NCBI RefSeq assembly: GCF_019645875.1
Contig: NZ_CP081000.1
Span: 5,578,417-5,642,416 of the forward strand
From: Mycolicibacterium senegalense
GTDB lineage: Bacteria > Actinomycetota > Actinomycetes > Mycobacteriales > Mycobacteriaceae
Direction: 5' to 3'
Length of the DNA stretch: 64,000 nucleotides
Numbering within the stretch: the first letter of the stretch is position 1; each line of letters opens with the position of its first letter. A model generated the notes under the pieces. It saw nothing but the letters and a program-made list of their open reading frames with translations, did not search any database and was not told where the DNA came from. The position numbers were made by a program, and so were the translations under genes. Positions 48,296-57,026 of this stretch are shown here, piece by piece.

Positions 48296-49990
48296 ATGCG
48301 TCCATTGACATTCGCAGCAAAGCTGACCACCGCCGGCGATACCGGCCCGCAACGGCTCATCCCGTTGATCGACCTGGTCGCCCTGCAAATTGTCGTCGTC
48401 GTCGGCATATTGATCGCCCAACTACTGCACCGGCCCGGGTGGCAGGGTGCGGTCGCGGGCCTGGTGGTGGGGTTGCTGCTGGTGGCTCCGGTCGTCGCGG
48501 GCACGACAGCGCCGCGGGCGCTCGCGCTGCGCGGGAAATTCGTCCGCAACAGGCGACGGCGCACGGGTAAACGCGCGTCGAACTCGCTGCCGGCCGAGCC
48601 CTTCGACGTACCGACCCCCGACGGTCAACAGATCGGATTCCGTTGGAACGGCACGACTTTGCTGTCGTTGCTGAGGATCGACGAAAACCCCAGGGCGCTG
48701 ACCATTTTGGAGCCAGGGGTCACGGTGTCCGGCGAGATGGTTCCCGTGCAGGCCCTGCTGGACTGCCTGCGTCAGTTCGACATCACGCTGGAGTCCATCG
48801 ACATCATCAGCCAGGGCGCCCGCTCGGCCGGTCACACCGACGTCGCCGCCGTGTACGACTCGGTGCTGGGACCGTTGCCCGCCATCGCCCAGCGCACGGT
48901 ATGGATTGCCGTGCGGTTCAACCCGTCACGTTGCGCGGAGGCGGTCCGGCGCCGCGGTGGTGACCGTGACGGCATCCTGCGCGCGGCCACCACCGCCACC
49001 CGCCGCGTCGCCAACCGGCTCGCCGAGGCGGGCCTCCAGCCTCAGTTCCTGTCCGCCAGCGGTATCGCGGCGGCCACCAATCAGCTCAGCGACGGCGTCG
49101 CTCTCGCGACCGTCGAGGAAACCTGGGAGGACTGCCGCGAGGGGCACTTCCGGTTGTCCAGCTTCGCGGTCGAGCCGAACATGCTGACCACGGCGGGCCT
49201 CGGGCTGCTGTGGACGGTTCCCAGCTACTCCACCACGGTGTGCCTGTCACTGCGTGAGGCTGCCGAGCAGGACGTGGTTCAGGTTCGTGGTCTGGTCCGC
49301 TTCGACAGCGACGTGCGCGTCCCCACCCAGCTGCGCGGGCTCATTCCGCTTCACGGCCGGCAGTTTTCCGCGCTGGCGGCGACGCTTCCGATCCCGACGG
49401 TCCCCGGGGCCGGACCGATCTCGCACTGGGCGTCGGGAGTGCGCGGCGATGCGTTGAGCGAGCTGGCGTTGCCCGCCTCGGGCTGCGGCCAGGTGATCGG
49501 CGCCGACGAACAGGGGCGGGCCGTCGCCCTTCCCGTGTTCGGCCCGCAAATTCGGCGGGTCGAGATCGTGGGCACCTTGCATCTGGCCCAGCAGGTGGTG
49601 CTACGTGCCCTGGCCCTGGGCGCCCGCGTACTGGTGCACAGCCGCCGTCCGGCATTGTGGCGCGACATGGTCGACGTGGTCGGTCGCCATGACCTGCTCT
49701 GGGTGGCGAACTTCAACCGGCGCGCCATCCAGGCCGGCGCCGAACGCAATTACACCGTCGAGATGTTCGACGGTGTTCCCGAGCAATCGGTCCGGATCGG
49801 GGTCACCACCATGGTTCTCGTCCCACCGAATAGCCCACCTTCGCAGCATGCCGACGTGGTCCTTGACCTGATCTCGCTGGAACACGACACCGTCAAGGTG
49901 AGCACCCAGGCCGGCTCGGCGGTGGTCACCATGGTCGCCACCGACGACGAGATGCGTTATCTGCGGGCATCCGCGAACAGCACCGACTGA
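48296..49990 (+). CDS. eccE: EccE, ESX membrane component
   Basis: 564 residues. Two N-terminal membrane helices (LIDLVALQIVVVVGILIAQLL and AVAGLVVGLLLVAPVVAGTT) are followed by a long cytosolic/peripheral domain that matches EccE in its RWNGTTLLSLLRID and VRGLVRFDSDVRVPTQLRGL patches. The protein is somewhat longer than many EccE proteins. EccE sits at the outside of the hexameric ESX complex next to EccD. The start at 48296 lies 62 bp from the divergent eccB; it ends the ESX gene set on this side. Confidence 0.9.
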   Translation: MRPLTFAAKLTTAGDTGPQRLIPLIDLVALQIVVVVGILIAQLLHRPGWQGAVAGLVVGLLLVAPVVAGTTAPRALALRGKFVRNRRRRTGKRASNSLPAEPFDVPTPDGQQIGFRWNGTTLLSLLRIDENPRALTILEPGVTVSGEMVPVQALLDCLRQFDITLESIDIISQGARSAGHTDVAAVYDSVLGPLPAIAQRTVWIAVRFNPSRCAEAVRRRGGDRDGILRAATTATRRVANRLAEAGLQPQFLSASGIAAATNQLSDGVALATVEETWEDCREGHFRLSSFAVEPNMLTTAGLGLLWTVPSYSTTVCLSLREAAEQDVVQVRGLVRFDSDVRVPTQLRGLIPLHGRQFSALAATLPIPTVPGAGPISHWASGVRGDALSELALPASGCGQVIGADEQGRAVALPVFGPQIRRVEIVGTLHLAQQVVLRALALGARVLVHSRRPALWRDMVDVVGRHDLLWVANFNRRAIQAGAERNYTVEMFDGVPEQSVRIGVTTMVLVPPNSPPSQHADVVLDLISLEHDTVKVSTQAGSAVVTMVATDDEMRYLRASANSTD

Positions 49991-50005
49991 TGTGAAGGAG
50001 TGATC

Positions 50006-50689
50006 GTGGCCAATCCGCTTCACCGCAACCTGTCGATCGTGGTGGTCGTGCTGGGTCTGGTGGCCTATGGCGTGAGTTTCGGCCCGGCCGCCGACGGTGG
50101 CGGCAATGACTGGCACGTCAGGTTCGCCGCGCTGGCCGGCCTGGCCGCGGCAATCGGCCTGCTGCCCAAGCAGTCTGCCCGCCCATGGCTTACCGCTCTG
50201 CTGGCCGCCGCGGGCTTCCTCGACGCCCTGTCCAGCGTGGTGACAGCCGGGTCGGGATGGGTGCTGATCACGATTGTGACGGTCAACGGGTTGCAGGCCG
50301 TGGCGGCTGTCGCTGCGCTGTGGCTGGCACCGGAAGCACCTGCCGCGGCCGCTGCGGGCGGCTACGAGGCTTACCTCGACTACTACAACCAGGCCGTGCA
50401 GCAGTACTACCAACAGAGCGCGATGGCGCAATCCGATTCGGCGCAGCGCTCGGCATACGGCCAGGCTCATGCCCACGGCTACGCTCAGTCCCACGCCACT
50501 TACCAGGCGCCCCAGTACGGTGATTACGCCGATCTGCTTTCACCGCAACAGGATTACGGTCAGGCCACCGCTGCCGCGCCCTCCCAATCCGACGGGTTGG
50601 CGGCGCCGCCCGGGCGAGCGGGTGCCGGACCGGTCGCTAACCGCGCGGCCGGGTCACCCGATGTAGCAGCCAGGCAAACGGCACCGTGA
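50006..50689 (+). CDS. DUF5336 membrane protein (34-kDa antigen family)
   Basis: 227 residues. Four hydrophobic helices in the first 110 residues (LSIVVVVLGLVAYGVSFGP, a GLAAAIGLLP region, TALLAAAGFLDAL and WVLITIVTVNGLQAVAAVAAL) precede a Tyr/Gln/Ala-rich cytoplasmic tail (YLDYYNQAVQQYYQQSAM and later QYGDYAD), the pattern of the mycobacterial 34-kDa antigen/Rv0954-type family. The GTG at 50006 has GAAGGAG five bases upstream. It lies 15 bp after eccE but is probably not part of ESX. Its 3' end overlaps the convergent acyltransferase gene by 53 bp. Confidence 0.78.
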   Translation: MANPLHRNLSIVVVVLGLVAYGVSFGPAADGGGNDWHVRFAALAGLAAAIGLLPKQSARPWLTALLAAAGFLDALSSVVTAGSGWVLITIVTVNGLQAVAAVAALWLAPEAPAAAAAGGYEAYLDYYNQAVQQYYQQSAMAQSDSAQRSAYGQAHAHGYAQSHATYQAPQYGDYADLLSPQQDYGQATAAAPSQSDGLAAPPGRAGAGPVANRAAGSPDVAARQTAP

Positions 50690-51776
50690 CCGCCAGGGTC
50701 ACGACGAACAACACAGTGGCCGAACCGGTGTAAACGTTCCAGCCCAACACGAACTCCATGACCAGGTCCATGGCGACCACGTGCAGCAGGAAGACCTCGT
50801 AGGAGATCTCGCCGAGGGCCACCATGGGCCTGCTGCCCATCAGCCGGGCGTACAGACCGTCGGCACCGAGCGCCAGCGGGGCCACCACCAGGGTCGCGAT
50901 GACCGCGTAGAACAGGGTTTTCGCCAAGTCCTCGCTCAGGCCCAGCGCTGGTGCCGTGACGCGGCCGGCGATCGGGGTCGACACCACCAAGTAGCAGGCC
51001 AGCGCCAGCGGCAAGGCCGCCAGGGCATAAACCCGCACCCCCATCGTGCCCAGCGCGGCCAAGGTCATCCCGCCGACGAACCAGACCAGATAGTGCGGCA
51101 GCCACGCCCCACCGCCGACCGGCATCCAGTCGGCGGTGTGCAGCAACACGAGCCACAGCGGGCTCACCGCGGCCAGCACCGCCAGCCCTGCCAGCAGGAG
51201 CGCGGGGCGAAAACGCCTGCGACACAACACCACCAAGAGCAGGTATGCGAGCAGCGGCAGCACCGCATAGAACGCGACCTCCACCGCCAGGCTCCACATC
51301 TGGCTCAGCCCCTGGTGCAGATAGTCCGTGAAGTAGTTGTCGCTGTAGATCTGGGTCAGGGTCAGGTTACGCAGCAGGCCGGTCCACGTGTGCCCGGGAT
51401 TCGGTTGCACGGGGCGCAGTTCGTAGACGCCGTAGACGATCAGCACGGTGACGACGTAGGCGGGCATGATCCGGCGGAATCGGTTTCGCGCATAGCGCCG
51501 GGTGCTCGGCGCGGCGGCGCCCATGGCAGCGGCGCGCACCCACGGGCGAAACAGCAGCAGCCCCGACAGCACGAAGAAGATGGCCACCCCGACCTCGAGG
51601 CGAGCACTCATCAGACCCAGATAGCCCTGGGAGAGCAGACCGGTGCCATACGCTGCGTGCGTGCCCATCACGGTCAGCGCGGCCACTGCGCGCACCCCGG
51701 TCAGCGATGCGACGCGATCCGCGTGGCCGATCTGCTCGAGCCCGCCCTGGTCGTCGTCGGCCACTGAGGACGTCAC
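50637..51776 (-). CDS. Acyltransferase family 3 membrane protein
   Basis: 379 residues with about ten membrane helices. The N-terminal VRAVAALTVMGTHAAYGTG holds the catalytic-type His of acyltransferase-3 proteins, followed by the FFVLSGLLLFRPWVR signature, RFRRIMPAY, and MWSLAVEVAFYAVLPLL with the conserved Glu. Such proteins transfer acyl groups to sugars or lipids at the membrane; the substrate is unknown. GTG start at 51776. Four bases separate it from the metallo-beta-lactamase-fold gene upstream, so the two are probably co-transcribed. Confidence 0.85.
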   Translation of the reverse strand: MTSSVADDDQGGLEQIGHADRVASLTGVRAVAALTVMGTHAAYGTGLLSQGYLGLMSARLEVGVAIFFVLSGLLLFRPWVRAAAMGAAAPSTRRYARNRFRRIMPAYVVTVLIVYGVYELRPVQPNPGHTWTGLLRNLTLTQIYSDNYFTDYLHQGLSQMWSLAVEVAFYAVLPLLAYLLLVVLCRRRFRPALLLAGLAVLAAVSPLWLVLLHTADWMPVGGGAWLPHYLVWFVGGMTLAALGTMGVRVYALAALPLALACYLVVSTPIAGRVTAPALGLSEDLAKTLFYAVIATLVVAPLALGADGLYARLMGSRPMVALGEISYEVFLLHVVAMDLVMEFVLGWNVYTGSATVLFVVTLAVTVPFAWLLHRVTRPRG

Positions 51777-51780
51777 CGCG

Positions 51781-52581
51781 TCAGTATGCGACCGACGCGC
51801 CCCGGTCCAACTCGATGACGCGCTCGCCGAGCCCGCGGCTCGCCATCTCGGCGCGGAAATCGTTCAATGACGACGCGAACACGCTGTAGTCGTCGAAGTG
51901 CACCGGGATCATCTTCGGCAGATCCAGCAGCTCCACCAGATCGGCTCCCTGGCGCGCATCCATCGTGACGGTCAGGCCGAAGGGTAGGCGCGACCCGGCG
52001 GGCAGGCGGGTGCCGCCCAGGTGCAGGACACCCAGGTCGATCGAGGAGAACCGCACCGGGATTTCGCGGAGTTGATCCACGAACAGGGTGTCCCCCGAGA
52101 CATACAGCCGGCGGGTCGCAGTGCCGTCGCCGACCTCGATCATGGAGCCCATCACCGGCGGAAGCAGTCGGTCGACGGGCGTGGGGGCGTGCCGGCCCGG
52201 CAGTGATGTGACGGTCACCGTGAGGTCGCCTTTGACGATCCGATGCGACTGCCACGTCGACATTCCCTGCGCGCGACCGAAGCCGCGCCGGGTGAGTCGT
52301 CTGGCGGCGTGCGGGGTGGTGAGGATCGGCAGCGATCGGTCCAGCTGACGCTGTGTGACGCGGTCCCAGTGATCGCCGTGCATATGAGACAGCACCACGG
52401 CGTCCACCGGCGGCAGTTGGTCGACGGTCAGGGCAGGTTCTCTCAACCGTTTGGAGAGCAGGCCGTAGCCGAGGTACGCGTGCTGGCCCTGGTGCAGAAA
52501 GTTCGGATCGGTCAGCAGCGTGACGTCACCCACCGCGATCAAGGTGGTGGCGTTGCCGATGAACGTGACGGTGATTTCCAT
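51781..52581 (-). CDS. Metallo-beta-lactamase-fold hydrolase
   Basis: 266 residues. Metal ligands are visible as SHMHGDHWD (about residue 65), the H of LPGRHAP, SGDT and the final VHFDDYSVF. The arrangement resembles the UlaG/YcbL-like beta-lactamase-fold proteins that act on small organic substrates or lipids. No signal peptide, so cytosolic. ATG at 52581; the gene diverges from the ligase-like gene at 52660 across 78 bp. Substrate unknown. Confidence 0.82.
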   Translation of the reverse strand: MEITVTFIGNATTLIAVGDVTLLTDPNFLHQGQHAYLGYGLLSKRLREPALTVDQLPPVDAVVLSHMHGDHWDRVTQRQLDRSLPILTTPHAARRLTRRGFGRAQGMSTWQSHRIVKGDLTVTVTSLPGRHAPTPVDRLLPPVMGSMIEVGDGTATRRLYVSGDTLFVDQLREIPVRFSSIDLGVLHLGGTRLPAGSRLPFGLTVTMDARQGADLVELLDLPKMIPVHFDDYSVFASSLNDFRAEMASRGLGERVIELDRGASVAY

Positions 52582-52659
52582 TACGACCGGCTACCCGGCG
52601 ATTCGCCGAATATGCGCGTTCGGTTGCGCGGACCGGGCCCAGCACTGTTGCATCGGGGT

Positions 52660-54129
52660 GTGGGTGAAGAGGTCAAGAACACCGAGTTCAGCCGCATGCA
52701 CCGCCAGGAGTATCGGCGCAAGGTGCAGCTGTGCCTCGACGTGTTCGAGACCATGCTCGCTCAGTCGAGCTTCGAGTTCGAGCGTCCGCTCACCGGCATG
52801 GAGATCGAATGCAACCTCGTCGACAACGAGTACCAGCCCGCGATGGCCAACCAGGAGGTGCTCGCATCCATCGCCGATCCGGCGTATCAGACCGAATTGG
52901 GCGCCTACAACATCGAATTCAACGTTCCCCCGCGCCCGCTGCCCGGCCGGGCCGCGCTGGACCTCGAGGAGGAGGTCCGGCGCAGCCTCAACGCCGCCGA
53001 GATCAAGGCCAACGAGGACGGCGCGCACATCGTGATGGTGGGCATCCTGCCGACGCTGATGCCCGAGCATCTTTCCGACGGCTGGATGAGTCAATCGACG
53101 CGATATCAGGCGCTCAACGACTCGATCTTCACCGCTCGCGGCGAGGACATGCCCATCGACATCTCCGGGCCGGAACGGCTGAGCCTGCAGTCGGCATCCA
53201 TCGCCCCCGAGTCCGCGTGCACCAGCATGCAGCTGCACCTGCAGGTCTCCCCCGCCGATTTCGCCCGCAATTGGAACGCCGCCCAGGTGCTGGCCGGCCC
53301 GCAGCTGGCGGTGGGGGCCAACTCGCCGTACTTCTTCGGCCATCAATTGTGGGCCGAGACCCGCATCGAGCTGTTCACGCAGTCCACCGACACCCGGCCA
53401 GACGAACTCAAGGCGCAAGGTGTGCGGCCGCGGGTCTGGTTCGGCGAGCGGTGGATCACCTCGATCTTCGACCTGTTCGAGGAGAACGTGCGCTACTTCC
53501 CGTCGCTGCTTCCCGAGCTGTCCGACGAGGACCCGGTGGCCGAGCTCGCGGCGGGCCGGGCACCGCAGCTGGCCGAGCTGCGGCTGCACAACGGGACCAT
53601 CTACCGGTGGAATCGTCCGGTGTACGACGTCGTCAATGGCGCCCCGCATCTGCGGGTGGAGAACCGGGTGCTGCCGGCCGGGCCGACGGTGGTGGACATG
53701 CTGGCCAACGCGGCGTTCTATTACGGCCTGCTGCGAACGCTGTCCGAAGAAGACCGGCCGCTGTGGACCAAGATGAGCTTCGCGGCGGCCCACCACAACT
53801 TCGTCGAGGGCGCCCAGCACGGCCTGGACGCCCGCCTGTACTGGCCCGGCCTGGGTGAGGTGACGCCCGACGAATTGGTGCTGCGCAAGCTCCTCCCGAT
53901 GGCGCACGACGGGCTCCGCCGCTGGGGTGTGGCGGCGCAGGTGTGCGACCGGTACCTCGGGGTGATCGAAGGCCGCGCCAAGACGGGGCGGACAGGGGCG
54001 ACGTGGCAGGTGGCGACGGTGCAGAACCTGCAATCACAGGGCTTGACCAGGCCCAAGGCCCTGGCCGAGATGTTGCGGGAGTATGTCCAGCGGATGCACA
54101 GTAATGAGCCCGTCCATACCTGGGATTGA
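52660..54129 (+). CDS. GCS2-type carboxylate-amine ligase (Rv3698-like)
   Basis: 489 residues, related to glutamate-cysteine ligase family 2. Markers are FERPLTGMEIECNLVD, ELGAYNIEFNVPPRP (metal/substrate Glu), GANSPYFFGHQLWAETRIELF and NRPVYDVVNGAPHLRVENR. The frame is open back to 52243, but that part is the shadow of the divergent hydrolase; the GTG at 52660 (MGEEVKNTEF) matches the start I know for M. tuberculosis Rv3698. A ligase for an amino acid or amine is implied; the acceptor is not known. EgtA, a family relative, is encoded a few genes further on. Confidence 0.82.
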   Translation: MGEEVKNTEFSRMHRQEYRRKVQLCLDVFETMLAQSSFEFERPLTGMEIECNLVDNEYQPAMANQEVLASIADPAYQTELGAYNIEFNVPPRPLPGRAALDLEEEVRRSLNAAEIKANEDGAHIVMVGILPTLMPEHLSDGWMSQSTRYQALNDSIFTARGEDMPIDISGPERLSLQSASIAPESACTSMQLHLQVSPADFARNWNAAQVLAGPQLAVGANSPYFFGHQLWAETRIELFTQSTDTRPDELKAQGVRPRVWFGERWITSIFDLFEENVRYFPSLLPELSDEDPVAELAAGRAPQLAELRLHNGTIYRWNRPVYDVVNGAPHLRVENRVLPAGPTVVDMLANAAFYYGLLRTLSEEDRPLWTKMSFAAAHHNFVEGAQHGLDARLYWPGLGEVTPDELVLRKLLPMAHDGLRRWGVAAQVCDRYLGVIEGRAKTGRTGATWQVATVQNLQSQGLTRPKALAEMLREYVQRMHSNEPVHTWD

Positions 54130-54147
54130 CGCGCGTACGTTGGAACC

Positions 54148-54831
54148 ATGACATCTGAACAGGTCCTGGACTGGGATGGCGCATACAAGGGGGAAGCAGG
54201 TTTCGAGGGCCCGCCGCCGTGGAATATCGGGGAGCCACAACCTGAACTCGCCGCGCTGCACCGGGCCGGAAAGTTCGAGAGCGACGTGCTCGACGCGGGC
54301 TGCGGACATGCCGAGTTGTCGCTGGCACTGGCGTCCGACGGCCTCACGATTGTCGGGCTGGATCTGAGCCCGACGGCGATCGCCGCGGCCAACAACGCCG
54401 CGCAGGTGCGCGGCCTGTCGACGGCCAGCTTCGCCCAGGCTGACATCACGTCGTTCACCGGTTATGACGGCCGGTTCAACACCGTGATCGACTCGACCCT
54501 GTTCCACTCTCTGCCGGTCGAAGGTCGCGACGGCTACCTGAAATCAATCCACCGCGCCTCGGCGCCCGGCGCGCACTACTACGTCCTGGTCTTCGCCAAG
54601 GGTGCGTTCCCGGCCGAGTTGGACACCAAGCCCAACGAGGTCGACGAGGACGAACTGCGGGCGGCGGTGTCGAAGTACTGGGAGGTCGACGACATTCGGC
54701 CGGCGTTCATTCACGCCAATGCGGTGGCGATCCCCGCGGATGTTCCTTTCGAAGTGCCGCCGCACGACCGTGACGAGAAGGGCCGCATCAAGTTCCCGGC
54801 CTTCCTGTTGAGCGCGCACAAGGCCGGCTGA
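54148..54831 (+). CDS. SAM-dependent methyltransferase (Rv3699-like)
   Basis: 227 residues. The SAM motif is VLDAGCGHAELSLALA, followed by the acidic VGLDLSP and later a DSTLFHSLP motif. The N-terminal WDGAYKGE...PPWNIGEPQPEL resembles thiopurine/TehB-type methyltransferases (W[DN]-x-x-Y start, P-W-x-x-x-x-P). It lies 18 bp after the ligase-like gene on the same strand. The order Rv3698-like then Rv3699-like then the egt cluster on the other strand is the same as I recall for M. tuberculosis. Confidence 0.82.
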   Translation: MTSEQVLDWDGAYKGEAGFEGPPPWNIGEPQPELAALHRAGKFESDVLDAGCGHAELSLALASDGLTIVGLDLSPTAIAAANNAAQVRGLSTASFAQADITSFTGYDGRFNTVIDSTLFHSLPVEGRDGYLKSIHRASAPGAHYYVLVFAKGAFPAELDTKPNEVDEDELRAAVSKYWEVDDIRPAFIHANAVAIPADVPFEVPPHDRDEKGRIKFPAFLLSAHKAG

Positions 54832-54845
54832 GTCACCCCACCGGC

Positions 54846-55575
54846 TCAGAACGGTGGGTCCTCCGGATTGAGCGGAGGTGGTGGGGGCGGTTCCCAGTCC
54901 GGAGGTAATTCCTCGGGTTCGAATGGGTCGTTGATCCATGTGCAGTACGGACTCTTGCTGGGCTCGTCGCCCTTGAACAACTTGAGGGTCACCCGCATCC
55001 GGTTGTGGTTGCGGCGCCGGTCAAGTTCCTTCCGCCGGGCCTTCTGGGTGTAGCTGTACTTCTCGTTGACCGGCCGCAACCGCCGGTTCTTGGCCCGGGT
55101 CTGCTCCACCCGTGCTGCCCGGCTCAGCTTCGGCGGGCGCGCCGGTTGCGGCTGCCCGCACGGGACTGTCGCGAAGCTGTTGAACAGATCCGCCCCGCCC
55201 GGGGTGGTGCGGTACGTCTTGCCCGACGGCGATGTCCATACGACGGTGCCGTCGGGATACTGGGTGTCGCTCCAGCCGCCAAAAGTCTTGAGGCGGTGAT
55301 GAAAACGGCACAGGCATTCCAAGTTGGCCCGGCTGGCGGCGCCCGACGTCAGGTTCAACGCCGCACCCACCTCAGCACTGGCGCGAGCAAAGCCGGTGAG
55401 GATCATGTAGTTCGGGTGCACGCCCTCGACATTGAGTTCGGCGGTCCGCTGCACCAACAAATCCGCCACCGCTACCATCCGAGCGGCGATCAGCTTCGCC
55501 TCGGCACGAGCGCCATAGGTGAGCGCATCAACGAGTCGGCCCGGCGCCACCGGGATCGAACTCGATATCGAACAT
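54846..55575 (-). pseudogene. 13E12/DUF222-HNH element remnant, frameshifted and internally deleted
   Basis: The expected start, ATG at 55575 (MFDIEFDP), runs into a stop after 15 codons because of one extra C (GATCCCGG); skipping it restores VAPGRLVDALTYGARAEAK, the typical DUF222 start. After about 70 residues the reading jumps from ALNLTSGAAS straight to the HNH region (ANLECLCRFHHRLKTFGGW), so the central ~250-300 residues of a normal 13E12 protein are missing. The basic/Pro-rich C-terminus is intact. It is a non-functional remnant of a mobile-like REP13E12 family gene lying between the methyltransferase and the egt operon. Confidence 0.75.
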
Positions 55576-55683
55576 ATGTTCGAGTATACGCTGATCCACT
55601 GACACCGGCATCGACGTCCAAAAAGATCAAGAAATAAGGCCTCACCTGCTAATATTTCAGACCTGCAGAGAGAAGAGCCGGAC

Positions 55684-55914
55684 ATGCGCCGAACATCTGG
55701 AGCCCTCACCCGCCTCATGGCCGCGGCTGGCGCAGCTTTCGCGATATCCGCGATGTTCGGGGCACCTACCGCCGTCGCGCAAGGTTGTGACACCGCCAAA
55801 GGCGAGTCGGAAATCAACGGCGAATGCATCTCCCCCGACAACAAGACGCACCAAGTCCCCGGCGGCAAGATCCAATGCACCCAGCACAGCTGCGTGTACA
55901 GAGAAGGCAGCTAA
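55684..55914 (+). CDS. Small secreted cysteine-containing protein
   Basis: 76 residues. A clear Sec signal peptide (MRRTSG, then LTRLMAAAGAAFAISAMFG, Ala-x-Ala ending near AVAQ) leaves about 42 residues with four Cys (GCD, GECIS, IQCTQ, SCVY) that could form two disulfides. No family is recognised. AGAGAAGAG lies before the ATG. It is transcribed toward egtE, with a few bases of overlap between the two stops. A small extracellular peptide of unknown role. Confidence 0.6.
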   Translation: MRRTSGALTRLMAAAGAAFAISAMFGAPTAVAQGCDTAKGESEINGECISPDNKTHQVPGGKIQCTQHSCVYREGS

Positions 55915-57026
55915 GGCGCGTCCCGCAACACCTCGGCGAACTGCTCGAGATCCTCGGCGGTGGTGTCGACATGCGGCGAGACCCGCAGGACCGGTCTGGT
56001 CATCTCGAACGGCGCCCGCGCCAGTTCACATGCGGTGGTGACGATTCCACGCTCGGCGATCAGCCAGGCACGGACCGCCGTCGGATCCGCACCGTCGGTG
56101 GGTGCCAAAGTCGTTATCGCGGTGGGCTCGTCAACGTCTTCGATGACGCGCCATCCCGGCACCTCGGCCAACACCTGCCGCGCCGTGCGGCCCACCTCGG
56201 CAAGCCGTCCGCGGACGAGTTCCGGCCCAGCCGCGAGGTGTTCGCCCAGCGCCACCGAGTACCCGATGCGGGTCGCGGCATTGTGCTCACCGTGCTCGAA
56301 GCTCTGCAGCACCGTCACCGGAACGTCCCACGCGGGCGGCGGCACCCGTCGCTCCAGGCGCGCGACCAGTTCGGGACGGACCGCGAGGAAACCCACACCG
56401 CGCGGCCCGGCCAGCCATTTGCGTGACGACGAGTAGATCGCATCAGGGCTCACGTTGCAGTCCAGATGCCCGAACGCCTGCGCGCCGTCTACCACGATGG
56501 GAACACCGGCCTCGCGGCAGGCCGCAACCATCTCGGCCAACGGCTGGGCCACTCCACGATGGCTGGCCAGCGCAGTGAAATGCACCAAAGCCGGCGGATC
56601 GGCGGTCAGCATGCGGGCGGTCTGGTGAAGGTCAACTCGACCGTCCTCGTCAACGGGCAAGGCGCGCACCTGAAAACCGTTGGCCGCCATGACCGCGAGG
56701 TTCGGCCCGAACTCGCCGGGCACGCAGGCCAGCGTACGTTCGCCCGCCCAGCTGCCGAGCAGCAGGTCCAGAGAATGGTTGGAGCCTGTCGTGTAGACCA
56801 CATCGGCGGAGTCGAGCCCCGTCAATGCGGCGATCGCGGCGCGGCCCGCCTCGAGCACAGGTGCTGCCGCCTCGGCGGCTACGTAACCGCCGACTTCGGC
56901 CTCATGGCGGGCATGGGCGGCGACGGCATCGATGACGGCGAGGCTCTGCCGCGAGCACGCGCCACTGTCGAAGTGCAGCCCGGCGACCTTGGGGCGGGCG
57001 TCGGCCCACTGCTGGGCGAGGCTCAT
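55911..57026 (-). CDS. egtE: EgtE, PLP-dependent C-S lyase of ergothioneine synthesis
   Basis: 371 residues, aminotransferase class V fold. The PLP-binding Lys is in YSSSRKWLAGPRGVG, and VDGAQAFGHLDCNV supplies the cofactor-stacking Asp/His region. EgtE cleaves the hercynylcysteine sulfoxide to ergothioneine. It is last in egtA-B-C-D-E, its ATG overlapping the egtD stop (ATGA). Confidence 0.93.
   Translation of the reverse strand: MSLAQQWADARPKVAGLHFDSGACSRQSLAVIDAVAAHARHEAEVGGYVAAEAAAPVLEAGRAAIAALTGLDSADVVYTTGSNHSLDLLLGSWAGERTLACVPGEFGPNLAVMAANGFQVRALPVDEDGRVDLHQTARMLTADPPALVHFTALASHRGVAQPLAEMVAACREAGVPIVVDGAQAFGHLDCNVSPDAIYSSSRKWLAGPRGVGFLAVRPELVARLERRVPPPAWDVPVTVLQSFEHGEHNAATRIGYSVALGEHLAAGPELVRGRLAEVGRTARQVLAEVPGWRVIEDVDEPTAITTLAPTDGADPTAVRAWLIAERGIVTTACELARAPFEMTRPVLRVSPHVDTTAEDLEQFAEVLRDAP

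Noticed and set aside
863..49990. Calling this the canonical ESX-1 locus
   Set aside because: EccC is one chain rather than split, there are two EccD genes, and the location is next to egt genes; only EspA/EspC/EspD-like features recall ESX-1.
52243..52659. Extra N-terminal 139 codons of the ligase-like frame
   Set aside because: They are the antisense shadow of the metallo-beta-lactamase-fold gene; the GTG at 52660 matches the known family start.
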